From QHVT01 sp036399015 (GTDB lineage: Bacteria > Acidobacteriota > Thermoanaerobaculia > Gp7-AA8): a stretch of 64,000 bases of DNA. The notes beneath the pieces were generated by a model, which saw only the letters and a list, made by a program, of their open reading frames with translations, had not been told where the DNA came from and did no database searches. Where the stretch lies: assembly GCA_036399015.1 (NCBI GenBank), contig DASWNW010000075.1, forward strand, positions 1 to 64,000, given 5' to 3'. The position numbers and the translations under genes were made by a program. This document shows, piece by piece, positions 33,594 to 41,232 of the stretch. Position 1 is the first letter of the stretch; each line of letters starts with the position of its first letter.

Positions 33594-34382
33594 ATGGCCT
33601 TCGCGTTCTCCACCGGTTTTGCCCTCCTGGTCTGGCTCACCATCGTCGTCCTCAACGAGCGTTACGCGCTGCTCCGCTGCGACCATTTCCCGAGCACGGC
33701 GGCGAAGTGGCTCGCCTACTTCTGGCTCGGCGGGCTGCTGCTCGGACTGGCGCTCATGGTCACGGCGAGCGCGCTCACGCCGACGACACCCGAGATGATG
33801 GAGGGGACGCCGTTCTACGCGCTGTTCGTGATCCACGCGGTGCTGATGGTCTTCCTGTGCGGCTGGTGGCTGCTCAGCGGACGTCCGCCGCTGCGCGAGT
33901 TCCTCAACATCCGCCACGAACGGCCGGCGGAAGTGGCGGCGATCGGGATGGCGGTCGGCGTCGGGGGTTGGGTGGTGACCATCCTCAGCGCGCTCCTGAT
34001 CGCGCTGCTGCTGCAGGGGATCGGCGCGATCGAGGGGGCGCCGGAGCCGCCGGCGATGATCGGCTGGATGGCCAACCTCGCGCTCTGGAAAAAGGCGCTG
34101 ATCATCCTGTCTGCCATGACGGTGGAGGAGTTCTTCTTCCGCTCGTTCCTGCAGAAGCGGATCGGTCTCGTCGCGTCGACGATCCTGTTCTCTCTCGCCC
34201 ACTTCACGTACGGCAACCCGCTGCTGCTGATCGGCATCACGGTCGTGTCGCTGATCATCGGGATCACCTTCTACCGCACGCGCAACGTCATTCCCGGCAT
34301 CATCGCCCACGGCGTCTTCGACGCCATCCAGCTCTTCGTGATCGTGCCGTTCGCGGTGAAGATGATGAGCGCGGGAGCGTAG
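33594..34382 (+). CDS. CPBP family intramembrane metalloprotease
   Basis: A 262-residue polytopic membrane protein. The CPBP (Abi/CAAX-protease-like) motifs are all visible: EEFFFRSFLQ (EExxxR), FSLAHFTYGNP (FxxxH) and HGVFDAIQLF (third motif, with Asp where Asn is common). Bacterial members process or shield membrane proteins and peptides; the substrate cannot be told here. It ends the fadI operon and is followed by a heptamer hairpin. Confidence 0.88.
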   Translation: MAFAFSTGFALLVWLTIVVLNERYALLRCDHFPSTAAKWLAYFWLGGLLLGLALMVTASALTPTTPEMMEGTPFYALFVIHAVLMVFLCGWWLLSGRPPLREFLNIRHERPAEVAAIGMAVGVGGWVVTILSALLIALLLQGIGAIEGAPEPPAMIGWMANLALWKKALIILSAMTVEEFFFRSFLQKRIGLVASTILFSLAHFTYGNPLLLIGITVVSLIIGITFYRTRNVIPGIIAHGVFDAIQLFVIVPFAVKMMSAGA

Positions 34383-34385
34383 GGG

Positions 34386-34471
34386 GAGCGCTCCGTTGCG
34401 TGTTGCGCGGTGCGTGTTGCCCGGGCTTTCCTGGTCTGCGGGCCGAGGAACGCGCAACGCGTAACGCGCTA
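34386..34471. repeat. Heptamer-armed inverted repeat, type A, copy 1
   Basis: The left arm is made of GTTGCGT, GTTGCGC and GTTGCCC units and the right arm of GCAACGC-type units around the core CCCGGGCTTTCCTGGTCTGC. The same core, slightly diverged, is nested in the element at 36816. It fills exactly the gap between two convergent genes and could act as a bidirectional terminator. Confidence 0.82.
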
Positions 34472-34472
34472 C

Positions 34473-35798
34473 TTACTGTTCGCTCACCACCACGCCATCC
34501 CCCTCGAACCGGATCTTGAAGCCGCCGGCGACGGCGCTTTCGATCATGACGTTCTCGAGCGACTTGTCGTCGACCACCGTCGGAATGACGTTGCCGGTCC
34601 AGGCAACGAGCGCGTTCGAGGAGATGGAGAGCGGGTATTCGCGGGTGACGCGCAGGGTCAGCGGCTCGATCTCGGTGGAGATGGCGAGGGAGCCTTTGCC
34701 GAAGATCTTCACCGTGTCGATCTTGCGCTGGTACGAGGCGTCGTAGATCGGCTCGACGCGGTAGGTGAGCGTGTCTTCGAGCGCGAGGAGGTTGCTCCCC
34801 TCGACGTAAATGAACTCGTCGTTGAGGTCGAGGAGGAAGGTCTTGCGCCCCTTCTCGTAGACGAAGATCTTCCCCTGCCCCACCGCCTTCACCAGCGTCT
34901 GCGCGGTCGTGCCGAGGAGGCCCGACTCGGCGATGAACTTGAGGTTGCCGGAGTAGCTCGAGACCGTGCCGCGCTTGCAGTGGACGGAGCGGGCGAAGTT
35001 GATCTCGAGGAAGCCGTTCTCGTGGAGGGTGAAGGTGCGCGACGCTCCCTCGATCTTGCGGGCGACGTCGATGTGCTTCGCCTCGACGTGCTGCGGCTCG
35101 TCGACGGCATCCTGCAGCTTGCGCGCGGCGGTCATTGCCGGCGGCGGCAGCGTCACGGCCGGCGCGGGAGGTGGTGCCGGCGGCAGCGGCGTCATGCCGG
35201 GCATCGTCCGCTGCGGCGTCTCCACCGGCTTCTCCAGCGTCACCGCCGGCACCTTCTGCGTGGTGACGGCGCTCGGCGGGGGCGGCGTTGGAGGCAGCGG
35301 CGCCGGCTTCGGAGCGGGCGGCCGCATCTCCTGCTCCACCTCGCGCACCAGCTTGTCGGCGCCGGCGAACTTCAGGTGCTCGAGCGCGAGGCCGTACTTT
35401 TTCTTCTGGCGGTACAGCAGTCCGAGGTAGAGGTGCGACTTGGCGTAGTTGGGGCGGAGGTCGATGGCGCGGCGGAGGAACTGTTCGGCGTCCTCGTTCT
35501 TCCCCTGCTTGAAGAGGATCAGGCCGAGGTTCGAGTGCAGAATGAAGACGTTGGGGTTGTCGGCGATGAGCCTGCGGTAGATGACCTCGGCCTCGGGGAA
35601 CGCGTTCGTCTTGAAGTACACCAGTCCGAGGAGGTTCAGCACGTCGGCATCTTCGGGACGGAGCCGCTGGGCCGACTCGAGCTCGCGGCGCGCCTCGGCG
35701 TAGCGTCCTTCCTGAAACGCCTCGCGGCCGCGGTTGTAGTGCAGGAGGAAGACGCCCTGATCGAAAGGCGGCGCCACTGCCGGATCACGCTCGGGCAT
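34473..35798 (-). CDS. TPR protein with C-terminal AIM24 domain
   Basis: A 441-residue protein. The first 150 residues are four TPR-like repeats (EAFQEGRYAEARRELESAQR, NLLGLVYFKTNAFPEAEVIY, NLGLILFKQGKNEDAEQFLR, YLGLLYRQKKKYGLALEHL). A Pro-rich linker (about 160-230) follows, then an AIM24 beta-domain (about 260-441) with GTVSSYSGNLKFIAE, GKIFVYEKGRKTFLLDL and YVEGSNLLALEDTL. AIM24 is named for a mitochondrial protein; bacterial homologues are of uncertain role. The fusion is seen here directly. It lies downstream of the transglycosylase gene on the same strand, 32 bp away. Confidence 0.88.
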   Translation of the reverse strand: MPERDPAVAPPFDQGVFLLHYNRGREAFQEGRYAEARRELESAQRLRPEDADVLNLLGLVYFKTNAFPEAEVIYRRLIADNPNVFILHSNLGLILFKQGKNEDAEQFLRRAIDLRPNYAKSHLYLGLLYRQKKKYGLALEHLKFAGADKLVREVEQEMRPPAPKPAPLPPTPPPPSAVTTQKVPAVTLEKPVETPQRTMPGMTPLPPAPPPAPAVTLPPPAMTAARKLQDAVDEPQHVEAKHIDVARKIEGASRTFTLHENGFLEINFARSVHCKRGTVSSYSGNLKFIAESGLLGTTAQTLVKAVGQGKIFVYEKGRKTFLLDLNDEFIYVEGSNLLALEDTLTYRVEPIYDASYQRKIDTVKIFGKGSLAISTEIEPLTLRVTREYPLSISSNALVAWTGNVIPTVVDDKSLENVMIESAVAGGFKIRFEGDGVVVSEQ

Positions 35799-35815
35799 GC
35801 GGGGCGGATTGTACA

Positions 35816-35835
35816 GTGGAGCGGCGGGCTTTAGC
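35816..35835. repeat. Half copy of the GCGGGCTTTAGC repeat overlapping a stop codon
   Basis: These 20 bases (GTGGAGCGGCGGGCTTTAGC) equal the left arm of the palindrome at 24953. The stop codon of the lytic transglycosylase (TAA, read on the minus strand at 35831-35833) lies inside it, so the repeat may have set the end of that gene. Confidence 0.75.
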
Positions 35836-36469
35836 GCGCGGCCATGGCGCGTCCGAAGCCGCCGCGCAGGGCCGGCTTTCCACGCCCTCCGGCGAACGTG
35901 ACGGCGGTGCCGTACGGGCGTCCGCGGTACACCGTCATCGCGCGCACGACGTACGTCGTCGTCTCGTTGTACGGCGGGATGCCGCCGTACTTGAGGACCG
36001 CGTTCTCACCCGCGTTGTAGCCGGCGAGGACGCGCGGCAGGTCGTCGTTGAAGAGACGCATGAGGTACGAGAGGAAACGCACGCCGCCGTGGATGTTCTG
36101 CTCCGGGTCGTTGATGTTCGTGACTCCGAAGCGGCGGGCGGTGGCCGGCATGAGCTGCATCAGCCCGCGCGCGCCTTTCTTGGAGACGCAGTTCGGGTTG
36201 AAGTTCGACTCGACCTGGATGACGGCGCGCACCAGCGTGGGATCGACGCCGTAGCGGTTGGCGTAGTGCTCGATCAGCGGGTCGTACTTGGAGCGGTGGT
36301 CGTGCCGGCCGGCGAGCCAGTTGAGATCGGAGCCGCCGCGCGAGCCGCGCGGGGCCTCGCCGACGTTGTAGATGACTTTCCGCCCGTCGCCTCTCGTCGC
36401 GAGCCGGACGTCGGCCTGGACGGCATGCGCCGCGAGGAGACCGCCGAGCACCATCCAGAGGACCCGCAT
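35831..36469 (-). CDS. Lytic transglycosylase (SLT domain)
   Basis: A 212-residue exported enzyme with signal peptide (MRVLWMVLGGLLAAHAVQA). The SLT/goose-lysozyme-like domain spans about residues 62-190 with YDPLIEHYANRYGVDPTLV, the catalytic Glu87 in AVIQVESNF, GARGLMQLMPATARRFG and LAGYNAGENAVLKYGGIPP. It cleaves peptidoglycan glycan strands in the periplasm. The C-terminus is Arg/Gly-rich and may reflect the repeat at the stop codon. Confidence 0.93.
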   Translation of the reverse strand: MRVLWMVLGGLLAAHAVQADVRLATRGDGRKVIYNVGEAPRGSRGGSDLNWLAGRHDHRSKYDPLIEHYANRYGVDPTLVRAVIQVESNFNPNCVSKKGARGLMQLMPATARRFGVTNINDPEQNIHGGVRFLSYLMRLFNDDLPRVLAGYNAGENAVLKYGGIPPYNETTTYVVRAMTVYRGRPYGTAVTFAGGRGKPALRGGFGRAMAAR

Positions 36470-36493
36470 TCGCAGAAATCATACACTGCGGCG

Positions 36494-36811
36494 ATGTCCT
36501 TCAAAGAAGCGCAGCAGGAAGTCGACGGGTGGATCTCGCAGTTCGAGGAGGGCTACTTTCCGCCATTGGCGATGCTGGCGCGGCTGACCGAGGAGGTCGG
36601 CGAGCTGGCGCGCGTACTGATGCACCGGTATGGGGGGAAGAAGCCGAAGCCGGGCGAGGACGTGGGGGACATCGGCGACGAGATTGCGGACACGATCTTC
36701 GTACTCGTCTGCATGGCCAACGCGGAGGGAATCGACCTCGACGCAAAGTTCGGCGCGATGATGGAGAAGTTCCGGACGCGGGATGGGGAGCGGTGGACGA
36801 GGAAGGGGTGA
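36494..36811 (+). CDS. MazG-like nucleotide pyrophosphohydrolase
   Basis: A 105-residue all-alpha NTP-PPase. The metal-binding helices show LTEEVGELARVLMHRYG (EExxE type) and IGDEIADTIFVLVCMANAEG (ExxD type). Such proteins hydrolyse non-canonical or excess nucleoside triphosphates. The length and pattern fit the MazG-like/iMazG group and not the two-domain MazG. The start ATG 36494 lies 24 bp from the divergent transglycosylase gene. Confidence 0.88.
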   Translation: MSFKEAQQEVDGWISQFEEGYFPPLAMLARLTEEVGELARVLMHRYGGKKPKPGEDVGDIGDEIADTIFVLVCMANAEGIDLDAKFGAMMEKFRTRDGERWTRKG

Positions 36812-36815
36812 TTTT

Positions 36816-37010
36816 TGGTTGCCGGTTCACCGTTGACGGTTGACGGTTGCCGGTTGCCGGTTGACGGTTGACAGTTCGGTTGCGTGTTGCGGGTTGCGCG
36901 TTGCCCGGGCTTCTTCGCCTGAATGTGCGGCTCGGGTAACTCGCAACGCGCAACGCCCAACGGCGACGGAGTCGCCGTAACAGGCAACTGGCAACCGGGA
37001 ACCGGCAACC
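36816..37010. repeat. Nested heptamer-armed inverted repeat, type A inside a second set of arms
   Basis: The outer arms are GGTTGCC/GGTTGAC units (left) and GGCAACC-type units (right). The inner arms are GTTGCGC-type units around GTTGCCCGGGCTTCTTCGCC, the type A core also seen at 34386. The right half also holds GGCGACGGAGTCGCC, a small palindrome. The element fills the gap between the convergent MazG-like and lipoprotein genes. Confidence 0.85.
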
Positions 37011-37012
37011 GT

Positions 37013-37456
37013 TCACCACCGCACGTCGTAGTGATACAGCATCGCTTCCCGCGTGTCGTATGCGGTGATCTCCAGATTCTCGGCGCGGCCGTCGTTGAGG
37101 GTCACGCTTGGGAACGAAAGGAAGAAGCGGTCGGAGTCGAGCTCGGCGAGCGCCGGTGTGGCGCAGGTGGTCTGCCGCGCGAAGAGCTCCGCCGTCTCCA
37201 GGGCGTTGCGGAGCGAGGGATCGTGCAGTGGGCCGCGGCGCCAGATTTCGGGATCGAACGATTCAACGGAGATCGGATTGACACGCATCGCGTAGACGCG
37301 GGTCTGGTCGCCGGCGAGCCAGTTGCGCTCCGACTCGTGGGAGCAGACGACCGCCTGGACGTGCGTCTGCAACCGGCCGCGGTTCAGCACGTATTGCGGA
37401 TCGAAGGGGCGGTTGCAGGCGGCGAGCAGTAACAGCAGCGCGACCGAATTTTTCAC
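37013..37456 (-). CDS. Putative lipoprotein
   Basis: A 147-residue product starting at GTG 37456 with a short hydrophobic leader ending in the lipobox LLAAC (VKNSVALLLLLAACNRP). The mature part has VQAVVCSHESERNWLAGDQT, NPISVESFDPEIWRRG and FFLSFPSVTLNDGRAENLEI. The family is not recognised. Its start overlaps the end of the cNMP-binding gene by four bases, so the pair is translated together. A longer in-frame start would lack a signal sequence. Confidence 0.6.
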   Translation of the reverse strand: MKNSVALLLLLAACNRPFDPQYVLNRGRLQTHVQAVVCSHESERNWLAGDQTRVYAMRVNPISVESFDPEIWRRGPLHDPSLRNALETAELFARQTTCATPALAELDSDRFFLSFPSVTLNDGRAENLEITAYDTREAMLYHYDVRW

Positions 37457-37962
37457 CGGTTGCACATCGCGTACGCCTCGCGGAACGTGGGGTTCTCGAT
37501 GAGGGCGCGGTTCACCTCGAAGTAGCTGCGCACGACGTCGTTCGTCTGCAGCAGGCGGCGGCGGAGGTCGACGGCGATCTCGCGCCAGAACTTCGAGCCG
37601 GCAGAGGGGTTCCTGCGCAGGAAATCGGCGAGGTCGGTCATGGAGACGGAGAGCACTTCCGTTTCCGTCACGGCGCGCAGCGACGCGGAGGCGACGCCGT
37701 CCTCGATGATGGAAAGCTCGCCGAACGTCTGCCCCTCGAGGAGATCGCACAGCGGCACGTCGTGATCGTGGACGGCGCGCGTCACGCGAATGCGGCCGCT
37801 GCGGACGATGTGGAGGGCGCGATTGGCGTTTCCCTCCTGCAGAATCACGTCGCCGGGGGCGAAATGAGACGCGTGCAGCGAGCTCCTGAGCTGGTCGAGC
37901 TCGGCGCTGTCGAACTCGATGAAAAGCGGCACTTTACGAAGAAAGTCGTCAATTTCGGCCAC
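37453..37962 (-). CDS. Cyclic nucleotide-binding domain protein without HTH
   Basis: A 169-residue protein with a single cNMP-binding domain (about 10-130): FAPGDVILQEGNANRALHIV, then EGQTFGELSIIEDGVASASL, the phosphate-binding cassette region, and RAVTETEVLSVS. No DNA-binding domain follows; the tail (RRLLQTNDVVRSYFEVN) is helical. It probably senses a cyclic nucleotide or only carries the fold. It is the first gene of a two-gene operon with the lipoprotein and is divergent from the AraC-type gene. Confidence 0.85.
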   Translation of the reverse strand: MAEIDDFLRKVPLFIEFDSAELDQLRSSLHASHFAPGDVILQEGNANRALHIVRSGRIRVTRAVHDHDVPLCDLLEGQTFGELSIIEDGVASASLRAVTETEVLSVSMTDLADFLRRNPSAGSKFWREIAVDLRRRLLQTNDVVRSYFEVNRALIENPTFREAYAMCNR

Positions 37963-38087
37963 AAGTCGCTCCAGATTGCGCTATCATTATCGCCATCCAA
38001 AAAAGTCTGTTGTAGGGCGCTCCCGATGCTCGACAGGGTACTGCGGGAGGACGAGTCATTCAACGAGGCGTCGGTCAAGGAGAAACT

Positions 38088-38471
38088 ATGGACGGCCTGC
38101 TGCGATCGCTCATTAAAACAGTGAGACGCCGCCTGCGCGCGGACGAAGAAGTCACTGTAGAAGCCGTGACGAAAGAGCTCGGCTATACGCGGCAGTACAT
38201 TTCGGGTCGCTTCCATCGGATCACCGGCCGCCTGCTGAGCCAGTTCCTCAAGGAGAAGCGGCTGGAGAAGGCGGCGCGGCTGCTCAAGGGGGGAAACGTG
38301 CGCGTGTCGCAGGTGGCCCGCCGCTGCGGCTTCGACTCGGAGAACTACTTCCGCCAGCAGTTCCGCATCCGCTACGGGATGTCGCCGCGCCAGTTCCGTC
38401 TGAACGGGACGATCCGCACGTCGCCGCGCCGGCAGCTCGCGATGGCGGCGGCGGCCACGGCTACCGCGTAG
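38088..38471 (+). CDS. AraC-type HTH regulator (DNA-binding domain only)
   Basis: A 127-residue protein that is essentially one AraC DNA-binding domain. First helix pair: VTVEAVTKELGYTRQYISGR. Linker: SQFLKEKRLEKAARLLKGGN. Second HTH: SQVARRCGFDSENYFRQQFR with YGMSPRQFR. No ligand-binding part. ATG 38088 has AAGGAG 5 bases upstream. It ends 11 bp inside the convergent aminotransferase gene. Targets unknown. Confidence 0.85.
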   Translation: MDGLLRSLIKTVRRRLRADEEVTVEAVTKELGYTRQYISGRFHRITGRLLSQFLKEKRLEKAARLLKGGNVRVSQVARRCGFDSENYFRQQFRIRYGMSPRQFRLNGTIRTSPRRQLAMAAAATATA

Positions 38472-39309
38472 CGAGCTCGGACGCGTCGAAAAGCTCCTGC
38501 AGGCGGGTGGTCACGTCGCCCCGGCGGCTGTTGCGGATCACCCGCCCATCGATCTCTGCCACCGGCATGACGCCCTGCGTCGTGCTGGTGATGAAGGCCT
38601 CGTCGAGGTCGAACAGCTCGGCCTCGCGCAGCGGCCGCTCGTCGACGCGGATCTTCGCGCGCAACGCCAGTCCGATCACCCGGTCGCGCACGACGCCAGG
38701 CAGGATGTGCTCGTCGAGCGGATGGGTGATCACCGCCCCGTTCTTGACCGCGAAGAAGTTCGAGCTGGCGCCCTCGCGGACGAAGCCCTCGGCCAGGAGG
38801 ACCGCCTCTTCCGCTCCGGCGCGTTGGGCCTCCTTCTTTGCGAGCGCGTTCGCCAGCAGGTTCACCGACTTCACGTCGCAGGCCGACCAGCGGCGGTCGC
38901 GCGTGGTGATGATCCTGATGCCGCGCTCCTTCTTCGCCGCGTCGGGAAAGGTGAAGCGCCGCGAGTAGGCGACGACGGTCGGGGGGATGTTCTCCGGCCA
39001 GAAGTGGGCGCGCGGCGCCTCGCCGCGGCTGATCTGGATGTAGACGATGCCGTCCTCGAACTCCGTGCGCGCGAGCAGCTCCCGCATCGCCTCGCCGAAC
39101 GCCTTCTCGCTCCAGGGCGAGGCGATCTCGATCTGGCGCAGCGAGCGCTCCATCCGGCGGTGGTGGTCGACGAGGAACACCGGCCGCTTTCCCACGAACT
39201 TGAAGACCTCGTAGATCCCGTCGCCGAACTGGAAACCGCGATCCTCCACGCCGAGGACCCGCTCGTCGGTGGTGGTGAAGCGGCCGTTGAAATAGAGGAC
39301 GTCTGCCAT
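38461..39309 (-). CDS. dat: Class IV aminotransferase, D-amino acid aminotransferase-like
   Basis: A 282-residue PLP enzyme of fold type IV. The Schiff-base Lys is Lys147 in SACDVKSVNLLANALAK; other motifs are VEDRGFQFGDGIYEVFKFVG, the Glu in GAEEAVLLAEGFVREGASSN and TSTTQGVMPVAEIDG. These fit D-alanine/D-amino acid transaminase, which makes D-glutamate for the wall; a branched-chain or aminodeoxychorismate lyase role is less likely but not excluded. It is the last gene of a five-gene operon, 17 bp after the phosphatase. Confidence 0.85.
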   Translation of the reverse strand: MADVLYFNGRFTTTDERVLGVEDRGFQFGDGIYEVFKFVGKRPVFLVDHHRRMERSLRQIEIASPWSEKAFGEAMRELLARTEFEDGIVYIQISRGEAPRAHFWPENIPPTVVAYSRRFTFPDAAKKERGIRIITTRDRRWSACDVKSVNLLANALAKKEAQRAGAEEAVLLAEGFVREGASSNFFAVKNGAVITHPLDEHILPGVVRDRVIGLALRAKIRVDERPLREAELFDLDEAFITSTTQGVMPVAEIDGRVIRNSRRGDVTTRLQELFDASELATR

Positions 39310-39326
39310 CGCCGCCGGAATGATAC

Positions 39327-40517
39327 TCAGACGCGGATGGCCTTGATGATCACGACGGTGCGATCGTCCTCGTCGTCCCTCCCCCACTTCGCGACCTTCG
39401 CCAGCACTTCCTGCCCGATCTCCTGGGCGGTGCGGAGGCGGTTCGCCTTCACCAGGCGCACCAGGCGGTCGATGCCGAACTCGCGGTCTTTCGCGTCGTG
39501 CGCCTCGATGATGCCGTCGGTGTACAGGCAGAGGAGATCGCCGGGGTGGAGGTTGACGAAGCCGCGGTTGTAGGTGGCGTCGGGAGTCGGGCCGAGGACG
39601 GGGCCGCCGTTGCGAAGGAACTCCGCCTTGCCGCTGCCGTGCAGCACGAACGGCGGGTTGTGGCCGGCGTTGCAGTAAATGAGCATGCCGCCCGTCTCGA
39701 GCTCGCCGTAAAAGAGGGAGACGAACTTCGTGGTCAGGCGCCCGCGGTGGATGATGTGGTTCAGCTTCTCGAGGGTACGGATGATCTTGAAATCGCGGTC
39801 GGTGGCCATGCGCAGGCCCATGTAGACGTCGCGCACGATCAGGGCCGCGGGCAGGCCGTGTCCGGAGCCGTCGGCGATCGCCAGGCCGAGGATGTTGTCG
39901 GAGACGGGGATGTAGTCGTAGAAGTCGCCGCTGACGTCTTCGGCGGCGACGGTGCGGCCCCAGATGTCGTAGCCGGCGTACTGCGGGATGCGCGAGGGCA
40001 GGATCGACTGCTGGATGCGCTGCGCCTCGACGATCAGCGACTCGTACCACTGCGTGCGCACCCGCTGGTTGATGGCGTAGCGGATGAGGTTGAGGGAGAA
40101 GAGGATGTCCTCGCGGCTGAGGCCCGCGGCGACGTTGAAGGCGATGATGTAGTCCTCGTCGCCGACGGAGATCGCGCAGAAGCGCTGCGCCCCGAGCTTC
40201 TGCTCGAGGACGGGGTCGAAGCCGGGATCGGTCGGGTCCATGACCACGATGCCGTTCTCGGTGACGAGCTCGATCGGCTTGTAGCTCTTCGGCACGTCAA
40301 TCCCGAGTTGCCCCTCGTGCGACTCGCCGAAGCGGGCCACGAGCTCGTAGCAGTCCTCGCGGCTCTCGTAGAGACGGCCGCCGGTGATCCCCAGCTCGTC
40401 GCGGAAGTTCGAGGCGATCGTCTCCGCGATCTGCAGGACGGTGGTGGTCTTGTGCTCGGAAGTGTCGAGCTGCTCGAGCGTGCGCTCGACCTGGGTGAGG
40501 AGGCGTTTGTAATCCAT
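39327..40517 (-). CDS. GAF-SpoIIE PP2C-type serine phosphatase
   Basis: A 396-residue protein: helical N-terminus, a GAF-like sensor domain (about 20-165) and a SpoIIE/PPM phosphatase domain (about 185-396). The domain has AEDVSGDFYDYIP, GLAIADGSGHGLPAALIV, the short YCNAGHNPPF, DLLCLYTDGIIEAHD and the final DDRTVVIIKA, with the metal-binding Asp residues in place. Such enzymes dephosphorylate anti-anti-sigma factors in partner-switching cascades, but no anti-sigma gene is in this window. It abuts the 79-residue gene upstream with no gap. Confidence 0.92.
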   Translation of the reverse strand: MDYKRLLTQVERTLEQLDTSEHKTTTVLQIAETIASNFRDELGITGGRLYESREDCYELVARFGESHEGQLGIDVPKSYKPIELVTENGIVVMDPTDPGFDPVLEQKLGAQRFCAISVGDEDYIIAFNVAAGLSREDILFSLNLIRYAINQRVRTQWYESLIVEAQRIQQSILPSRIPQYAGYDIWGRTVAAEDVSGDFYDYIPVSDNILGLAIADGSGHGLPAALIVRDVYMGLRMATDRDFKIIRTLEKLNHIIHRGRLTTKFVSLFYGELETGGMLIYCNAGHNPPFVLHGSGKAEFLRNGGPVLGPTPDATYNRGFVNLHPGDLLCLYTDGIIEAHDAKDREFGIDRLVRLVKANRLRTAQEIGQEVLAKVAKWGRDDEDDRTVVIIKAIRV

Positions 40518-40757
40518 TTACTGTTTGGCGGCGCGCGTTGCGCGGATGCGGGCGATGCGCTGTTCTTCGAAGCGCTCCCGGTCCGCGGCAAGCTCCTCGA
40601 ACGAGCGGAACTTCTGCACTCCGCGCGGAATGCGAAGCGAACCGGCGAGGCGCGCGGTACTCAGCGCAAACCGGATCCGGCCGGCGATGTTGCGATCGCC
40701 GAAGTACGTCGAAGCGTCCGGCATGTCTTCGATGCGCCGGTATTTATAAACTGGCAT
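40518..40757 (-). CDS. Small protein partnered with a nucleotidyltransferase
   Basis: A 79-residue basic, helical product (YKYRRIEDMPDASTYFGDRN, then PRGVQKFRSFEELAADRERF). I recall similar small proteins beside MNT/AbiEii-like nucleotidyltransferases, where they are thought to be partners in an antitoxin-toxin-like pair; this is inference. The start codon overlaps the stop of the upstream nucleotidyltransferase (TAATG) and the stop codon touches the start of the phosphatase, so all three are tightly coupled. Confidence 0.65.
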   Translation of the reverse strand: MPVYKYRRIEDMPDASTYFGDRNIAGRIRFALSTARLAGSLRIPRGVQKFRSFEELAADRERFEEQRIARIRATRAAKQ

Positions 40758-41230
40758 TACGAGCTCTCCAGCGAAAACTTCTGCCGTAGCGCTTCGGCGT
40801 CTATGCGGTCTTTGTACCTGACGGTGTCCTTCTTCATCTCGTACAGCATCCGCGGGGTCACGACGCGGATCGGAACGCCATCGAGAGTACTCGTCTCGGA
40901 CGCGAGCGTGTCGTAACGAAACGCCTCGCCGAGGCGGGTAAGAAAGTCGATCGTGAAATCCTCGTCCGGAGGTCCGTAACGTACCGCGGGGTAGTCGCCA
41001 AGGAGCTCCTCGGCGCTGATCTCCTCGATGTGTTCATCATCCCAGACCGAGCGCAGCGCACGCTTCAGCCGCTCGATGTTCTCGACCGTGGGAGCGACGA
41101 AGAAGTCGGCGTCTTCCGTCGCGCGCGGCAAGCCGTGCGTACCCATCGCCAGCGCGCCGAAGGTGATGTATTCGACGCCTTCGCGGTTCATCGCTGCCAC
41201 GAGTGCCAGCACCTTGTCGAGATCCAGCAT
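40757..41230 (-). CDS. Nucleotidyltransferase-like protein (AbiEii/MNT type)
   Basis: A 157-residue protein with the nucleotidyltransferase core: EYITFGALAMGTHGLPRATE followed by DADFFV (the DxD metal site) and FTIDFLTRLGEAF for the third acidic residue, then MLYEMKKDTVRYKDRIDAEA. This resembles the AbiEii toxin-like/DUF6036 group, which can transfer nucleotides to tRNA or proteins. It is 2 bp after the phosphodiesterase gene and overlaps the 79-residue gene by one base. Whether it is a toxin or a house-keeping enzyme cannot be told. Confidence 0.82.
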   Translation of the reverse strand: MLDLDKVLALVAAMNREGVEYITFGALAMGTHGLPRATEDADFFVAPTVENIERLKRALRSVWDDEHIEEISAEELLGDYPAVRYGPPDEDFTIDFLTRLGEAFRYDTLASETSTLDGVPIRVVTPRMLYEMKKDTVRYKDRIDAEALRQKFSLESS

Positions 41231-41232
41231 CG

